Positions 54,701 to 64,000 of a stretch of DNA of 64,000 nucleotides are shown in pieces (within the stretch, counting starts at the first letter, position 1; each line of letters opens with the position of its first letter). Source of the DNA: Juglans regia (taxonomy: Eukaryota; Streptophyta; Magnoliopsida; Fagales; Juglandaceae); assembly GCF_001411555.2 (NCBI RefSeq), contig NC_049908.1:29843964-29907963 (forward strand). The letters run 5' to 3'. A program made the position numbers and the translations under genes. Under the pieces are notes generated by a model, which was not told where the DNA came from, made no database searches, and saw nothing but the letters and a program-made list of their open reading frames with translations.

Positions 54701-55482
54701 CTCTTCTCTATTTGAAATCTACACTTTCTCAATGTTATTTGGTATAATTATCCTTCCCATAAACACTAAAAATGTTTAGGGTTTACACATTTTACGTATC
54801 CTCTTGTATCGTTATCATTTCAAATATAACAGAGTAATGGTTCCATACTAATATAAGACTCATATATCATATCCCACGATTAATTCCATAAAAAGAACGT
54901 AGCACATGTTTTTCATATAAATGTAACCGTACCATAAATCACATGAAGTTTCTGAAACCACTATTTTCTTTTAGGCTCAGCCACACTTCAATACTATTTT
55001 GTCATGAGATGTCCCAATAAATTATTATGCAATGCAAATAAATTTTACTCTAATGTCACTCTCTTGGTGACTGCACCGGGGAATAGTCCCAGAAGAATAC
55101 AGATTTCCTACTAATTACCGAAACACTAATTGATTAATATCTGTACATTCTGTTATGAGAACAGGTTCATAGCTCAAAACAAGTAGGACTATAAACTTGA
55201 GATTATCTATAATTTAGTAACAACTAATTAGTATAAGATGTATTGGCAAAATAGCAATATTTTACTGGGTCAACTCATGTTCGAGCCACGGACATGAGTT
55301 CTGTGAATCAGTGTAAAATGCAGATATTGAACGCAAAATTCGTGAAAAGAAACCCTAATTACTGGTACATTTCACAACTGCACAGATAGAAATTAGTCTA
55401 GCAACAAAGAACTCCTAATTTTGTAAAGAAACCCGCGGCAAAATCGATTCATTACCAAACTCCAACTGAGTTGCAGCCATAC
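48752..55482. other. Long 5' internal region of the CACTA element, probably an intron
   Basis: About 6.7 kb between the candidate first exon and the transposase gene. It is A+T-rich with no convincing coding sequence; a TA tract lies at 51420-51450 and another at 51957-51974. The En/Spm precedent is a long first intron downstream of a GC-rich leader. Nested older insertions are possible, but I found no element ends. Confidence 0.5.
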
Positions 55483-55830
55483 CTGTGGTGACAGAAGGAC
55501 CCATGCTATCCCTCAATTGAATCTCGAATCCAAGCTCAGTTGGAAGCAGCTGACCCAAATCCCACAGGTTCAAAGAGACGAAATCGCACGGCTCCTAATC
55601 AGCTTCGAGGATACTATCTCGACCGTAGCTTCCGCGGGAGGAAAATGTGGTAAAGGAGCAAGCTTTGGGTGGTCGGGCGAAAGTGAAGATGAAATCGTTC
55701 GGGGGACGTGGGTGAACTGATGAAATCTCTCGGAAAGGCAAGCTGGAGATGGAATATTGGGGAAGAACAGAGAGAAGTGGAGGGGGAAAGAAATCGGGGG
55801 GGAAAAATAAAATATCTTTAGGGGAATGGC
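55483..55830 (-). promoter_or_regulatory. Candidate GC-rich first exon/leader of the CACTA transcripts
   Basis: On the minus strand this is a C/T-rich, G+C-rich segment just inside the 5' subterminal repeats. It ends ...GTCACCACAG followed by the donor GTATGG at 55482. An ATG lies 20 bases before that donor. En/Spm elements have a GC-rich untranslated first exon in this place, which is the basis for the call. Confidence 0.5.
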
Positions 55831-55834
55831 GCCA

Positions 55835-56066
55835 CTTACTATATTACGGCGAAATCGAGCGTTGCAACAGGTTTTTTCATTTGCCGGCGAAATAAATCGC
55901 TGTTAAAAATACTATTTTCGCTGCAACTCGATAAGTAACTTCAATCATCAGTTTTCGCAACGGAATTCAGCGGCGATTAAAAAATCGCCGCAATAAACAC
56001 TCTAATGCGGCGTTCTATATTGCAACACTAGAAAAATCGCCGGTAAAACCCTTTTTTCTTGTAGTG
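55835..56066. repeat. 5' terminal and subterminal region of the CACTA element
   Basis: About 230 bp with GCGGCGATT...AATCGCCGC at 55970-55992 and several isolated TCGCTG/CGGCGA motifs, ending in CTTGTAGTG. Shorter and less dense than the opposite end. Confidence 0.85.
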
Positions 56067-56136
56067 GTAGTAGTACTGTACGTGCGATCGATACTCTTTA
56101 TAAGGTCGGTTTAACATGATTTGATATAAAGAAATG

Positions 56137-56188
56137 ATAGTTGCAGTCGTACTGAGTGTGCAAGTGTCGTACAATCACTTTAAAAAAA
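56137..56188. mobile_element. Truncated MITE interrupted by a relative
   Basis: GTTGCAGTCGTACTGAGTGTGC...GTACAATCACTTT is the left part of the same family as the element that follows it directly. Confidence 0.55.
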
Positions 56189-56385
56189 GAGTAATGCTAC
56201 ACACAGTCGTAAAGTACGCAATCATCGTGCAGTTGGTTTAAAAAAGAGTGGGGTCCACTATAAAAAAATAAAAAAATAAATACGGGATCCACATGAAAAA
56301 AAAATTAATTTAATTGTACATCCCATTCTTTTTCGAAACGACTGCATAACGCTTATGTATTCTACGACTGTATGTAACATTACTC
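56189..56385. mobile_element. MITE with GAGTAATGyTACAyACAGTCGTA ends
   Basis: 197 bp with near-perfect inverted ends, GAGTAATGCTACACACAGTC on the left and GAGTAATGTTACATACAGTC read from the right. It is the best preserved of five copies in the window. Target site not determined because it sits inside a related fragment. Confidence 0.8.
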
Positions 56386-56924
56386 TTTGATATATATGAG
56401 TACTACTACTTCATAAATAATGTTGCATGTGCCTATATATATATATATATTGTATAAGTTAGGAGCGCATATCAAATCTGACCTTCCAGAATTATTCGTG
56501 GAAAATCAAAGAAGTTGAATGAAATTAATTAGCTGATGATCATCATTCATACACAACTACCAAACTTAATTCATGTGCTCATCTCTAATTTATTAATAAT
56601 TAGGACAATAAAGAAAATTGAAATATTGCGGGTCCATGCATGCGTTAATTGACAAGAAAGCCGAATAAATAAATTGATTAAAGTCCAAAAGTAAGTAGGG
56701 CCAAGTTCTATATAAAAAAATTTAATATGATTGGCTCTTGAAATTAAGCCAAAGGGAAAAAAAAAACCACAAAAATTAAAAGAATACAAAAGAAAGCCAA
56801 CTTTCGTATGAAGTCTAAATTCATTAAAGAGACTGACTTGATGATCAGCAAAAAACAAAAATAAATATAAAACAGTGGGCTAGCTTCTGATTTGGCTTAA
56901 TTTGTTGCCTATTTTGTCGATTAA

Positions 56925-57120
56925 GGTCGGTTTAGATTTAGAATTGATATCATTTTATCTAATTTTTATAATTTTTTTAAATTTTTATATAAATATTATA
57001 AATAATTTATTTTTTTTAAATTTCAAAACAATAATAATATTAAAAAATTATATTTTAACAATATTTTATTCAAATTTTATCTTAATTTTTCTCGTCTCGA
57101 CTCACTATCCAAACCTATCT
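56925..57120. mobile_element. Tourist-like MITE copy
   Basis: Left end follows TAA and begins GGTCGGTTTAGAT; right end reads TATCCAAACCTATCT. Body matches the other copies. Confidence 0.6.
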
Positions 57121-57390
57121 TTTATATATATATATATGCAATCCAACGGGCACGAGCTAAACACAGAACAACAGTACTCCAGGAAGTTCTCCGGCCGAAT
57201 AAATTCAGTCGATGACCGAAATAGTGATCAAGAGCAACCATACAAAAGTAGTTGGGGGCTCTCCTTTTCCCAAGGACCCATCTTCCAAATCCTTTGCTTT
57301 TGCCACGGCAACATTTGAAAATAAGGGATTGAAAAAAAAAATGAAAATAAGGAAATATATATTAAAAAAAAAAAGGTCACAATAAAAGAT

Positions 57391-57562
57391 TTAGATATTA
57401 AATTAAATTGAAATGAGATACGAGTTGAAAATTAAATAAAATATTATTTTAATTTTAAGATTTAAAAAAAAAAAGAATTATTTATTATATATTATTTAAA
57501 AATCTAAAAAAATTATAATTATTAAATAAAATAAATTGAAATCAAGTCATTATCCAAATAGG
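57391..57562. mobile_element. Tourist-like MITE copy, decayed
   Basis: Same body, in the orientation with AAATGAGATACGAGTTGAAAA on the left and CATTATCCAAATAGG on the right. Confidence 0.45.
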
Positions 57563-57599
57563 ATATATTGATAGATACCCTTGATCTTGGTCACTCAAG

Positions 57600-58586
57600 A
57601 GATTTAAATTCTTATATATATATATATATATATATATCATACATTCATGTTTTATATTATCCTTATTTTATGACTAAAGTACAAGTATTATTAAAATAAA
57701 GAGAGTTTGTGAGTTTATTTTGTGATGAGCTTGTGAAGTACGTACCAACTGTTGACTGGAACGTCCTCCATGGTGCAACCCAGCTCACTCCAGTCCCGTA
57801 TGATATGAGCCGAGACAGACAGAGAGCGGGTAATTAAAGAGGCCCTTTCAGAGGCGCAAATCAAGGAACTAAGAAGCCAACGTAACGTGAACGATCGAAC
57901 TACTACTGTATGTTGCTATGACTTAGCAACTGGTCATGTTGATGATTGTCATGATAATTGCTCATTCAGATCATCAGCATACTTACCTTTTTTTTCCACC
58001 ACCTAGATCGATCATTCAAAGCCAAGATACCCTAGCTCGATCATCTCAAACCAACACATAATGAAAGAAGAAAAAAAACAAAAAAACAAAAAAATTCCCA
58101 ATAAATGAAACTATATACCCTCACCAAACGGTAGAGTGCATGAGAGATTGGTACGTAGTTTAAAGTTGGAAAAAAATGTGATCAACTCGATCGTTTGATC
58201 CAAAGATGCGACATACATGATATATTATCCCACAAGATCACTAGGGTAGTGCTTATTATAAAACCTTGGAGCAAAAATCTTAATATATTTGCAAACTAAT
58301 TTACCCAATAGATTTCACAAATATTTATTGTTCTTCTAAGAATTAAATGTTTTAATAAATATTAAAAAATTCCACCAATCTATCTACGTACCCAAAAGTG
58401 AAAAGTGCCCGTTTGGATACACTTACCTCATCTCATCTCATATCATCTAATTTTAACTAATAATTTCACTATTATTTATAAACTATCTCAATTTATTTCC
58501 CTATCTAAAAAAGTCAAGTTTGCTTGAAATTAGAAAGGGAAATTAAAAACAGAAAAAAATAGTCCAAATTGTTTAGAGAAAAGTAA
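57600..58586. other. Intergenic DNA upstream of the DUF868 gene
   Basis: TA microsatellite at 57616-57638 and a short fragment of the Tourist-like family around 58410-58500. No gene recognised. Confidence 0.5.
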
Positions 58587-58793
58587 GTCCGTTTGAATAT
58601 AGAAACACTTTCAATTCATTTCATTTCATCTTATCTCATCTCATCACATCACATCATTATTATTTTGTCAAATTCTCATACAAAATATAATAAATAATTT
58701 AATTTTTTTAAATCTTAAAATAATAATAATATTAAAAAATAATATTTTAAAAATATATTATTTATCTTCCCTCATCTCACTAAAAGAAGCACT
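58587..58793. mobile_element. Tourist-like MITE copy just upstream of the DUF868 gene
   Basis: Follows TAA (58584-58586), begins GTCCGTTTGAATAT and has the CATCTTATCTCATCTCATCAC block. The right end has decayed. It ends about 160 bp before the start codon and so lies in the proximal promoter. Confidence 0.5.
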
Positions 58794-58949
58794 AAATTAC
58801 CAAAGCGCTCCCAAGCCCCCATTCACACTCATGACTTCCCTCGTCTGTCATCTCTCTCTCTCTCATGTCTCGTCTCTTTTTAAACTTTCTCCAAATGATC
58901 TTGAACTGTATTTTCTGAAAAACAAACGCAAGATCAAAGTTCAGACACT

Positions 58950-59945
58950 ATGATTACAGCATGTTTCAGCCAACCCAGCACGCTCTCGAGCAATACATCT
59001 CATGAAGTGCCTCAGAACCTCATAACCTGCATATTCCAAACTCAGCTCTGCGGCTCTCCAACTTATCTCACACTCACATGGTCCAGAACCCTCTTCTCTC
59101 ATTCCCTCACCATCCACGCCACCGACTTTTTCTCTATCACCGTTTCTCTCCACCCATCAACCTTCTCATTCTTCCGAACTCGGCCTGGCTCCAAATCTAT
59201 TTACCTCACCCGCGGACCGCGTCACCAGAGGATCAAGCTTTACTGGGACTTCACTCGCGCTGAGTTCATCCGTAACTCCGCCGAGCCCGAGTCCTGCTTC
59301 TACATCGCCATCTCATGCAATGCTAAGCTCGAATTCTTTCTTGGTGATCTTTTCGATGAGTTGACTCGGCGGTCCGGGTTGATCATGACACGCCAACTCA
59401 GAGAGCCAGCTCTGTTGTCCAGGCGGGAGCACGTGTTTGGAAGCAGGAATTATGTTTCCCGAGCTCAGTTCCTGGGAAGCAAACACGAGTTTGGAATTGA
59501 GTGCAGTGGGGGAGCGCTCAAAGTAAAAGTGGATGGAGAAATAAGCCTTGTTATCAAGAGGCTTGCGTGGAAATTTAGAGGGAACGAGAAATTTTTCCTT
59601 GGAGGCAATGAAGTCGAATTCTTTTGGGATGTATTTAATTGGGTCAATGGCGATGGTGGAAATGGGCATGGTGTGTTTGTTTTTCAAGTAGGTGACGGTG
59701 GGGTGTGGCCAGAAATGGTAGGTCCAGAGAAGAGATTGATGGGGAAGAGTTTGTCATTGTCACCGGCGTCCGGTAAGATGCCGTCGATGATATCATCATT
59801 GCCGCCAACGCCATCATGTTCAAGTGTGCTGCAATGGGCAGAGGAAAGCAGTGATGGTAGGAGGAGCTCATCTTCTTCATCTACTAGGTCATGTGGGAGC
59901 AATGGGGGTTTCTCTTTGGCGTTGTATACTTGGAGGAAGGATTAG
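58950..59945 (+). CDS. DUF868 family protein
   Basis: A single exon of 331 codons from the first ATG of the frame. The sequence follows the plant DUF868 pattern: an N-terminal NLITCIFQTQLCG segment near 23, YLTLTWSRTLFSHSLTI, KLYWDFTRAEF near 115, a variable linker, and a C-terminal region with VKVDGEISLVIKRLAWKFRGNE, EVEFFWDVFNWV, GHGVFVFQV and FSLALYTWRKD. The segment before the last motif is serine-rich. Members of this family are plant-specific, intronless and of unknown biochemical function, so no role is assigned. It stands alone on its strand and has no repeats within it. A Tourist-like MITE lies in its proximal promoter. Confidence 0.87.
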   Translation: MITACFSQPSTLSSNTSHEVPQNLITCIFQTQLCGSPTYLTLTWSRTLFSHSLTIHATDFFSITVSLHPSTFSFFRTRPGSKSIYLTRGPRHQRIKLYWDFTRAEFIRNSAEPESCFYIAISCNAKLEFFLGDLFDELTRRSGLIMTRQLREPALLSRREHVFGSRNYVSRAQFLGSKHEFGIECSGGALKVKVDGEISLVIKRLAWKFRGNEKFFLGGNEVEFFWDVFNWVNGDGGNGHGVFVFQVGDGGVWPEMVGPEKRLMGKSLSLSPASGKMPSMISSLPPTPSCSSVLQWAEESSDGRRSSSSSSTRSCGSNGGFSLALYTWRKD

Positions 59946-60139
59946 GTTGAAATTCGGTTGAAAAAGTTTGATTTGTGGTAATGAATGGGATTTAAGGTGG
60001 AAAAAGGAAGGTTTTAATTCGGAGATAATTCTTTTATTAATCATGCGAGTGTTGCAATTGTTTTATTTCATATAAATTCAGCTATTTTGTACTTCTTCAC
60101 CTTTTCCTCGTGGCTTAAGCCTTGTTGTTTTGTTTGTTT

Positions 60140-60290
60140 TTTGAGATGATGTATTTTTTAATATTATTTTTATTTTGAAATCTAAAAATATTTAAATTAT
60201 TTATTTTATTTTGTATAGAAATTTAAATTTTTTTTAATGATTAGATGATACAAGATGAGATGAGTTAAAATAAACTATAAAAACAAAAAC
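60140..60290. mobile_element. Tourist-like MITE copy, partial
   Basis: AATATTATTTTTATTTTGAAATC...GATTAGATGATACAAGATGAGATGAG matches the body of the family. Ends not resolved. Confidence 0.45.
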
Positions 60291-60399
60291 GAAAAAGCTT
60301 GTTGCAAGCGCCCCTATGCAAGCGGCGTGCAAGCGGGGCCTACATGGCATAAACAAAACGAATCGTTTTGTTTTCGATTGGGTTTTCGTCTCCTCAGTT

Positions 60400-60674
60400 C
60401 CCCGCATTTCCCTCCCACCCTCTCTTTTCCCTCAATCAATTCCCTCCCTCCCTCCTTCCCTCTCTCTGTGTTCCCTCAATACCCGCACTCCCTCCATCTC
60501 TCTCTGTCATACACCCACACGAAGCTTCCTTCCTCGACTCGTCGGCGCGAAGCGGCTACCTCGGGTAGACGTCCCTCCCCATCTGGGCCATCCCTCAGCA
60601 GGTCTATCCTCGGTTCGTCTCCCGCAGAATCGATTCCACCGCGGCCTCTCGTCTCCCACGAATGTGAGATTTTG
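60400..60674 (+). promoter_or_regulatory. Candidate CT-rich leader exon for the GRF zinc-finger gene
   Basis: A pyrimidine-rich, G+C-rich stretch ending GAGATTTTG followed by the donor GTAAGT at 60675. It looks like a 5' UTR exon and lies 1.2 kb before the GRF coding start. The open frames in it lack family resemblance. Confidence 0.45.
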
Positions 60675-60689
60675 GTAAGTTACCCTATC

Positions 60690-60990
60690 TCAAACCCTAA
60701 CCCACCCTAACCCACCCTAAGCCGCCCCAATCTCGCCCATCCCGAAACCCTAACCCGCCTCCCAAAACCCAAACCCGCCTCCCAAAACCCTAACCCTAGC
60801 CAAAGCCCTCCCCAATCTCGATCACCCAGAAACCGTAGCCCTAGCCCGCCCCGATCTCGTTCATCCAGAAACCCTAGCCATAGCCCTCCCCAATCTCGTT
60901 CACCCAGAAACCCTAGCCCGTGCCCGCCCCGACCTCGTTCATCCAGAAACCCTAGCCCGCCCCTTCCTGTTCATCCCGAAACCTAATCCA
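60690..60990. repeat. Degenerate CCCTAA-type tandem repeats
   Basis: AACCCTAACCC at the start resembles plant telomere-type repeat. It grades into five or so imperfect units of about 45-55 bp with AGAAACCCTAGCC and CCGATCTCGTTCATCC in common. Confidence 0.7.
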
Positions 60991-60999
60991 AGTGGTAAT

Positions 61000-61894
61000 A
61001 TTGTTAGGTCAGAGGTAATATTGATATTGAATTTATGATTGGTTGTCGAATCTTTGATGGGGCAGATGAGATTCTGATATTCCTATGGTAATTGTTAGGT
61101 CAGAAGATAGATTGAGATTGAATTTTTGTACTGTTGTCGAATTTTTCATGGGGCAGATTCTGTATTTACGCTGTGAAGTTCTTTACTTTATTGTTTTTGA
61201 ACCCGTAAGGGTAATACTGACAGTTAATATTGAACACGTATGAGTGAATCAGTTTATTATAAGTTTTTGTTCCTATAGTAATTGCTAGGTCAGAAGTAAT
61301 ATCTCTTGATTGAATTTATTTATTTATTTGTTGTTGTCCAATTTATCATGGGGTGGCTTAACGTGGATTTATTCTTTGACCAAGTTATCTAGTTTATTGT
61401 ATTTGAACAAGTATTGAGACTATTGTAATGAAGTTATTTTTTGTTTAAAGTGACTATTGTAAGTATGAGACTACTCTGCCTCATGGGGCAGACTATTGTT
61501 TATTGTTCATTAGACTAAGGTAACAAGTAAGTTGTCCTCTAATTTCTGTGAAGTTGTCCTCTAATGTTTGTTCAATATATTTTCTGGATTTTGATCCTCA
61601 CCCCAGCTTCTGTTTGTTTGTTCTCCTGTTTATTGCCTGTGTATTGTAATGTTGACAGTTATGCTGGAATTTAAACTATGTCCTTCTGTTATTTTACTTA
61701 TTCAAATGAACAAAAATTCTAGCAGCTTAGATTACAGAAGTTGGGGTTTTTTTTTCTCCTTCTAATGCTATGGTAGGCTAGGTATAACTACAACAGGCAG
61801 TGACACCATTGGTTTCAGTGACCCTTAAGTTTTCATAAATATGTATCTTTTGATATGGGCCTCCTTTCCACTGTGCTTATTGTTGAATGTTAGA
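61000..61894. other. Presumed intron or 5' flank of the GRF gene
   Basis: Contains three loosely similar segments with TTGTTAGGTCAGA.GTAATATTGA and TGTTGTCGAATTTTTCATGGGGCAG (around 61000, 61090 and 61280), a diverged direct repeat. No coding sequence recognised. Confidence 0.45.
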
Positions 61895-62465
61895 ATGTCG
61901 TCATCAACTCTATCTTCTTCATCCTCTGGTATACGTACTTGTCAACCATTGTGCTTCTGCGATCTTCAAGCTACATTCAGAGATACTCAAATACTCCCAG
62001 AAATCCAAGACGACCATTCTTTGGTTGTCCAAATTATAACACGAAGGTAACTACATCACTTGTAATGTAACATGTTTACTAAATTGTTTGCAAATTAAAA
62101 ACATCTAACATTTTTTTATATATGTTTGCAAATATCAGGGATTACCATATTGCAAGTTTTTCAAGTGGGTAGATGGTGATCAATACATGCAGCTGGAATT
62201 ACAAGATAGAAAAAATGAACTATTAAGGAAGGAGAAAGAGGTCGATGAGAGACTTCGCGATATTGAGAAGAGGGAGATTGAGCTCCGTAAGAGGGAGGAT
62301 GAGATTGAGAAGAGAGAGATGGTGCAAGATGGTCGAGATGAGGAGTTTAAAAAGAAGGAGTTCATGCTCATTGAGAAAGAAGCTGGAATAACACGTTCAT
62401 GGAAGCTTCTTCGACTGTCTTGGGTTTTTTTAGTTGTTGTTTGTTGTTGGTTAGTGAGTTGGTAG
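61895..62465 (+). pseudogene. GRF-type zinc-finger protein with coiled coil and C-terminal membrane segment, frameshifted
   Basis: Two exons, 61895-62046 and 62139-62465, joined by GT/AG. The zinc-finger cysteines are all present: CFC in PLCFCDLQA, then FFGCPNY, then PYCKFFKWVD after the splice. The first pair and the rest are in different frames, so exon 1 carries a one-base shift around 61975-61985. Read in its second frame, exon 1 joins exon 2 without a break. Exon 2 continues with a charged coiled coil (KEKEVDERLRDIEKREIELR and similar) and ends in a hydrophobic helix, LSWVFLVVVCCWLVSW. GRF finger plus coil plus tail anchor is a common expanded plant family of unknown role. This is a recent pseudogene or an assembly error. 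Confidence 0.7.
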
Positions 62466-63441
62466 TGGTTTTTGTTGTTTCTTAGTTTGAATGTGTAATT
62501 TAAGTGTTAGAAGTCATTTTCTTTTTTATGATGAAAAGTTTGTGAATGTGCTCTTTATATGAGTGCACCTGCTATTAGGTAAAACGTTAGGTAATTTATG
62601 TTGATATTATTATGTTGATATTGTTAGGTAATATTTATTTTATAAAACGTTATCATATAAAACGTTTTATTAGGAGTGCACCTGGGGTTCACTGAATAAT
62701 TTGATTTAGGTTCCACCTCATGTATTATGCGCGAACACTTTCTTTTCTGTCAATGGCAGCACGTGTTATATGGTATTATATTAGGATCCCTTTTTATCCT
62801 CCAATTTTGATAATCTAATTCAACTTATAAAAAAAAATCTGATAATCCTTTTCTCTTCTTTTATTGACTATTTAAAATAGTCACTAGTCACTTCTCTGTT
62901 TCAGAGTTCAATGCATTTGATATTTAAATTTGTCATAATTCATTCCATACCAAACATAGTCTATGGACATAATATTCCAAAATTATGTGATAAACATTGA
63001 CAATAGCTCCTGATATTATGTAATGTTGGACTAGGACCCAAAACATTGACAATAGCTCCTGGTTCCAAAATTCAAGTGTTCAATCTGTATACAAACAATC
63101 TAGCAGCCCCTGTCATGTTTTCAAAGATCCATATTAACAACGTTTTTTTAATGAATAAGAAAATAAGATCCATATCAACAACTTCATTACTTAGCACAAG
63201 GACATTGGTGTTTAATCACCAACAAGCATCAAGATGCATTTAATCACCAAGAAGCATCAAGATACCAAACAACCAGTACAGCTGCATGAGAAGGTTTGCA
63301 TTCAAGTAACATCACCAAAATCAGCATTTGATTACAACATCACCAACAGGACACTATGATGTTCTTACATTTACACCAAATCCCAACACATACTGTAATA
63401 ACATTAACTAATTCAACATTTACACAAAAATGCCCATTTAA
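62466..63441. other. Intergenic DNA between the GRF locus and the edge gene
   Basis: Must hold the 3' flanks of two convergent genes. A short direct repeat, CATTGACAATAGCTCCTG, occurs at 62995 and 63044. Confidence 0.5.
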
Positions 63442-64000
63442 TTAATCCAGTTGCTCAGGTTGTGATCCATCGAACCCATGTTGTACCGGTTGATCTCCAT
63501 CCAACCCAAACTGTATCTGTAAAGATTTGTACGCAAAATGTGAAAAGTGAAACTAACTAAAAATGGTAAAAGTGCAAAACTGAAATTATTAAGTGAAAAT
63601 ATTTGAAATTATTACACTTTCTTGACTTGCAATCACTGTTTCCTGGAGCTGGGTTCCACTGTCTCGAACAGGCTGTTGATTAATAATAAAATGGTATATT
63701 ATTAATTTTTTTTTTGCATTTACTTCTTCCATAGGCAAACTAAAATATAACAAAATATAACTTCTAATTAATATACCTGCATTTGTCTAGGACTGGTGAT
63801 ATCTACATCTGATGGGCGAAATAAATTTCTACACACATCCGGGAGTGGTGTATCTCCTTCATCTCGCTAATGGACATAACCATGTAATTACGTTATAAAT
63901 CTAATGTACATAACCATGTATATATGTAATACTATTAATATTAAGACATGCACCTGTTTACGTTTCCCTTTGACTGGTGCTTTTTTTTGCTTGGCTTTAA
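63442..64000 (-). CDS. 3' end of an unrecognised spliced gene, runs off the window
   Basis: Four exon pieces on the minus strand: 64000-63954 (partial), 63866-63777, 63672-63616 and 63516-63442 with stop TAA. All junctions are GT/AG and all lie between codons (phase 0). The pieces read KAKQKKAPVKGKRKQ, then RDEGDTPLPDVCRNLFRP..., then PVRDSGTQLQETVIASQES, then IQFGLDGDQPVQHGFDG...EQLD. The consistent phases make a real gene likely. The tail is polar with a basic patch followed by acidic, Gln-rich sequence, as at the C terminus of many nuclear or transposon-derived proteins. I do not recognise the family. Confidence 0.55.

Larger units (their letters stand above)
39054..56066 (-). mobile_element. 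Complete CACTA (En/Spm) DNA transposon, 17 kb
   Basis: The left end is CACTACAAGG and the right end, read inward on the minus strand, is CACTACAAGA. Both are flanked by the 3-bp duplication GTA (39051-39053 and 56067-56069). Subterminal regions are packed with TCGC/GCGA palindromes, about 740 bp on the left and 220 bp on the right. Inside, on the minus strand, come a GC-rich candidate first exon (55830-55483), a long putative intron, a TNP2-type transposase gene (48674-44971) and a TnpA-like gene (44406-42411). Both genes are open from start to stop. This is the composition of an autonomous En/Spm element: transposase plus a subterminal-binding helper. At 17 kb it is longer than the classic elements; about 6.7 kb of the 5' part and 2.4 kb of the 3' part have no assigned function. 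Confidence 0.93.

Noticed and set aside
55517..55720. Plus-strand 67-codon open frame inside the CACTA 5' region
   Set aside because: It is antisense to a better-supported GC-rich leader exon and has no family resemblance.
60316..60710. Three overlapping open frames of 66-127 codons
   Set aside because: They arise from C/T-rich leader sequence, give Ser/Pro-rich products only and compete with each other; a 5' UTR exon explains the region better.

Overview
The window is a stretch of a eudicot plant nuclear genome, probably a woody species. The evidence is spliced plant-specific genes (a GeBP-type transcription factor, chloroplast FLAP1/DUF1517, a WNK kinase, a DUF868 protein), an A+T-rich background, many MITEs and several retrotransposon and DNA-transposon classes. 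The recurring Tourist-like MITE would fit Fagales (Juglandaceae or Fagaceae), but that is only an impression. One 100-bp run of N (38754-38853) is a scaffold gap. Host genes, left to right: an intronless GeBP/STOREKEEPER-like transcription factor (1981-3213, +); ribosomal protein eS24 (3805-6426, -, five coding exons, 137 aa) with a telo-box/site II promoter; a FLAP1-like DUF1517 chloroplast membrane protein (7235-20090, +, six exons, 412 aa); a WNK-family kinase (26892-30040, -, seven exons, 741 aa); a DUF868 protein (58950-59945, +, single exon); a frameshifted GRF zinc-finger gene (61895-62465, +, two exons); and the 3' end of an unrecognised spliced gene running off the right edge (63442-64000, -). 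For every multi-exon host gene reported as intact, I placed the exons by hand from GT/AG sites. Their lengths add up to whole codons and each product matches its family. Mobile DNA makes up most of the rest. Intron 4 of FLAP1 holds a young antisense Ty1-copia element (12864-18428) with 267-bp LTRs differing at 3 positions, a 5-bp duplication, a tRNA-Met-type primer site and a polypurine tract. That element has itself been hit by a 201-bp Tourist-like MITE, which replaces the end of its polyprotein. FLAP1 intron 2 holds a three-LTR TRIM array. From 39054 to 56066 lies one 17,013-bp CACTA (En/Spm) transposon. It has matching CACTACAAG ends, a GTA duplication, palindrome-rich subterminal regions and two spliced transposase genes that both read through with no break: a TNP2/Transposase_21 protein of 1159 aa and a Transposase_24 (TnpA-like) protein of 459 aa. 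A GC-rich candidate first exon lies just inside its 5' end. It looks structurally autonomous and is the most interesting object here. Between 20.1 and 26.9 kb, between 30.4 and 39.0 kb and between 56.1 and 58.9 kb I see no intact genes, only A+T-rich DNA, MITEs, simple repeats, LINE RNase H remnants, a hAT-like and a Mutator-like non-autonomous element, and a second, decayed CACTA-like end.
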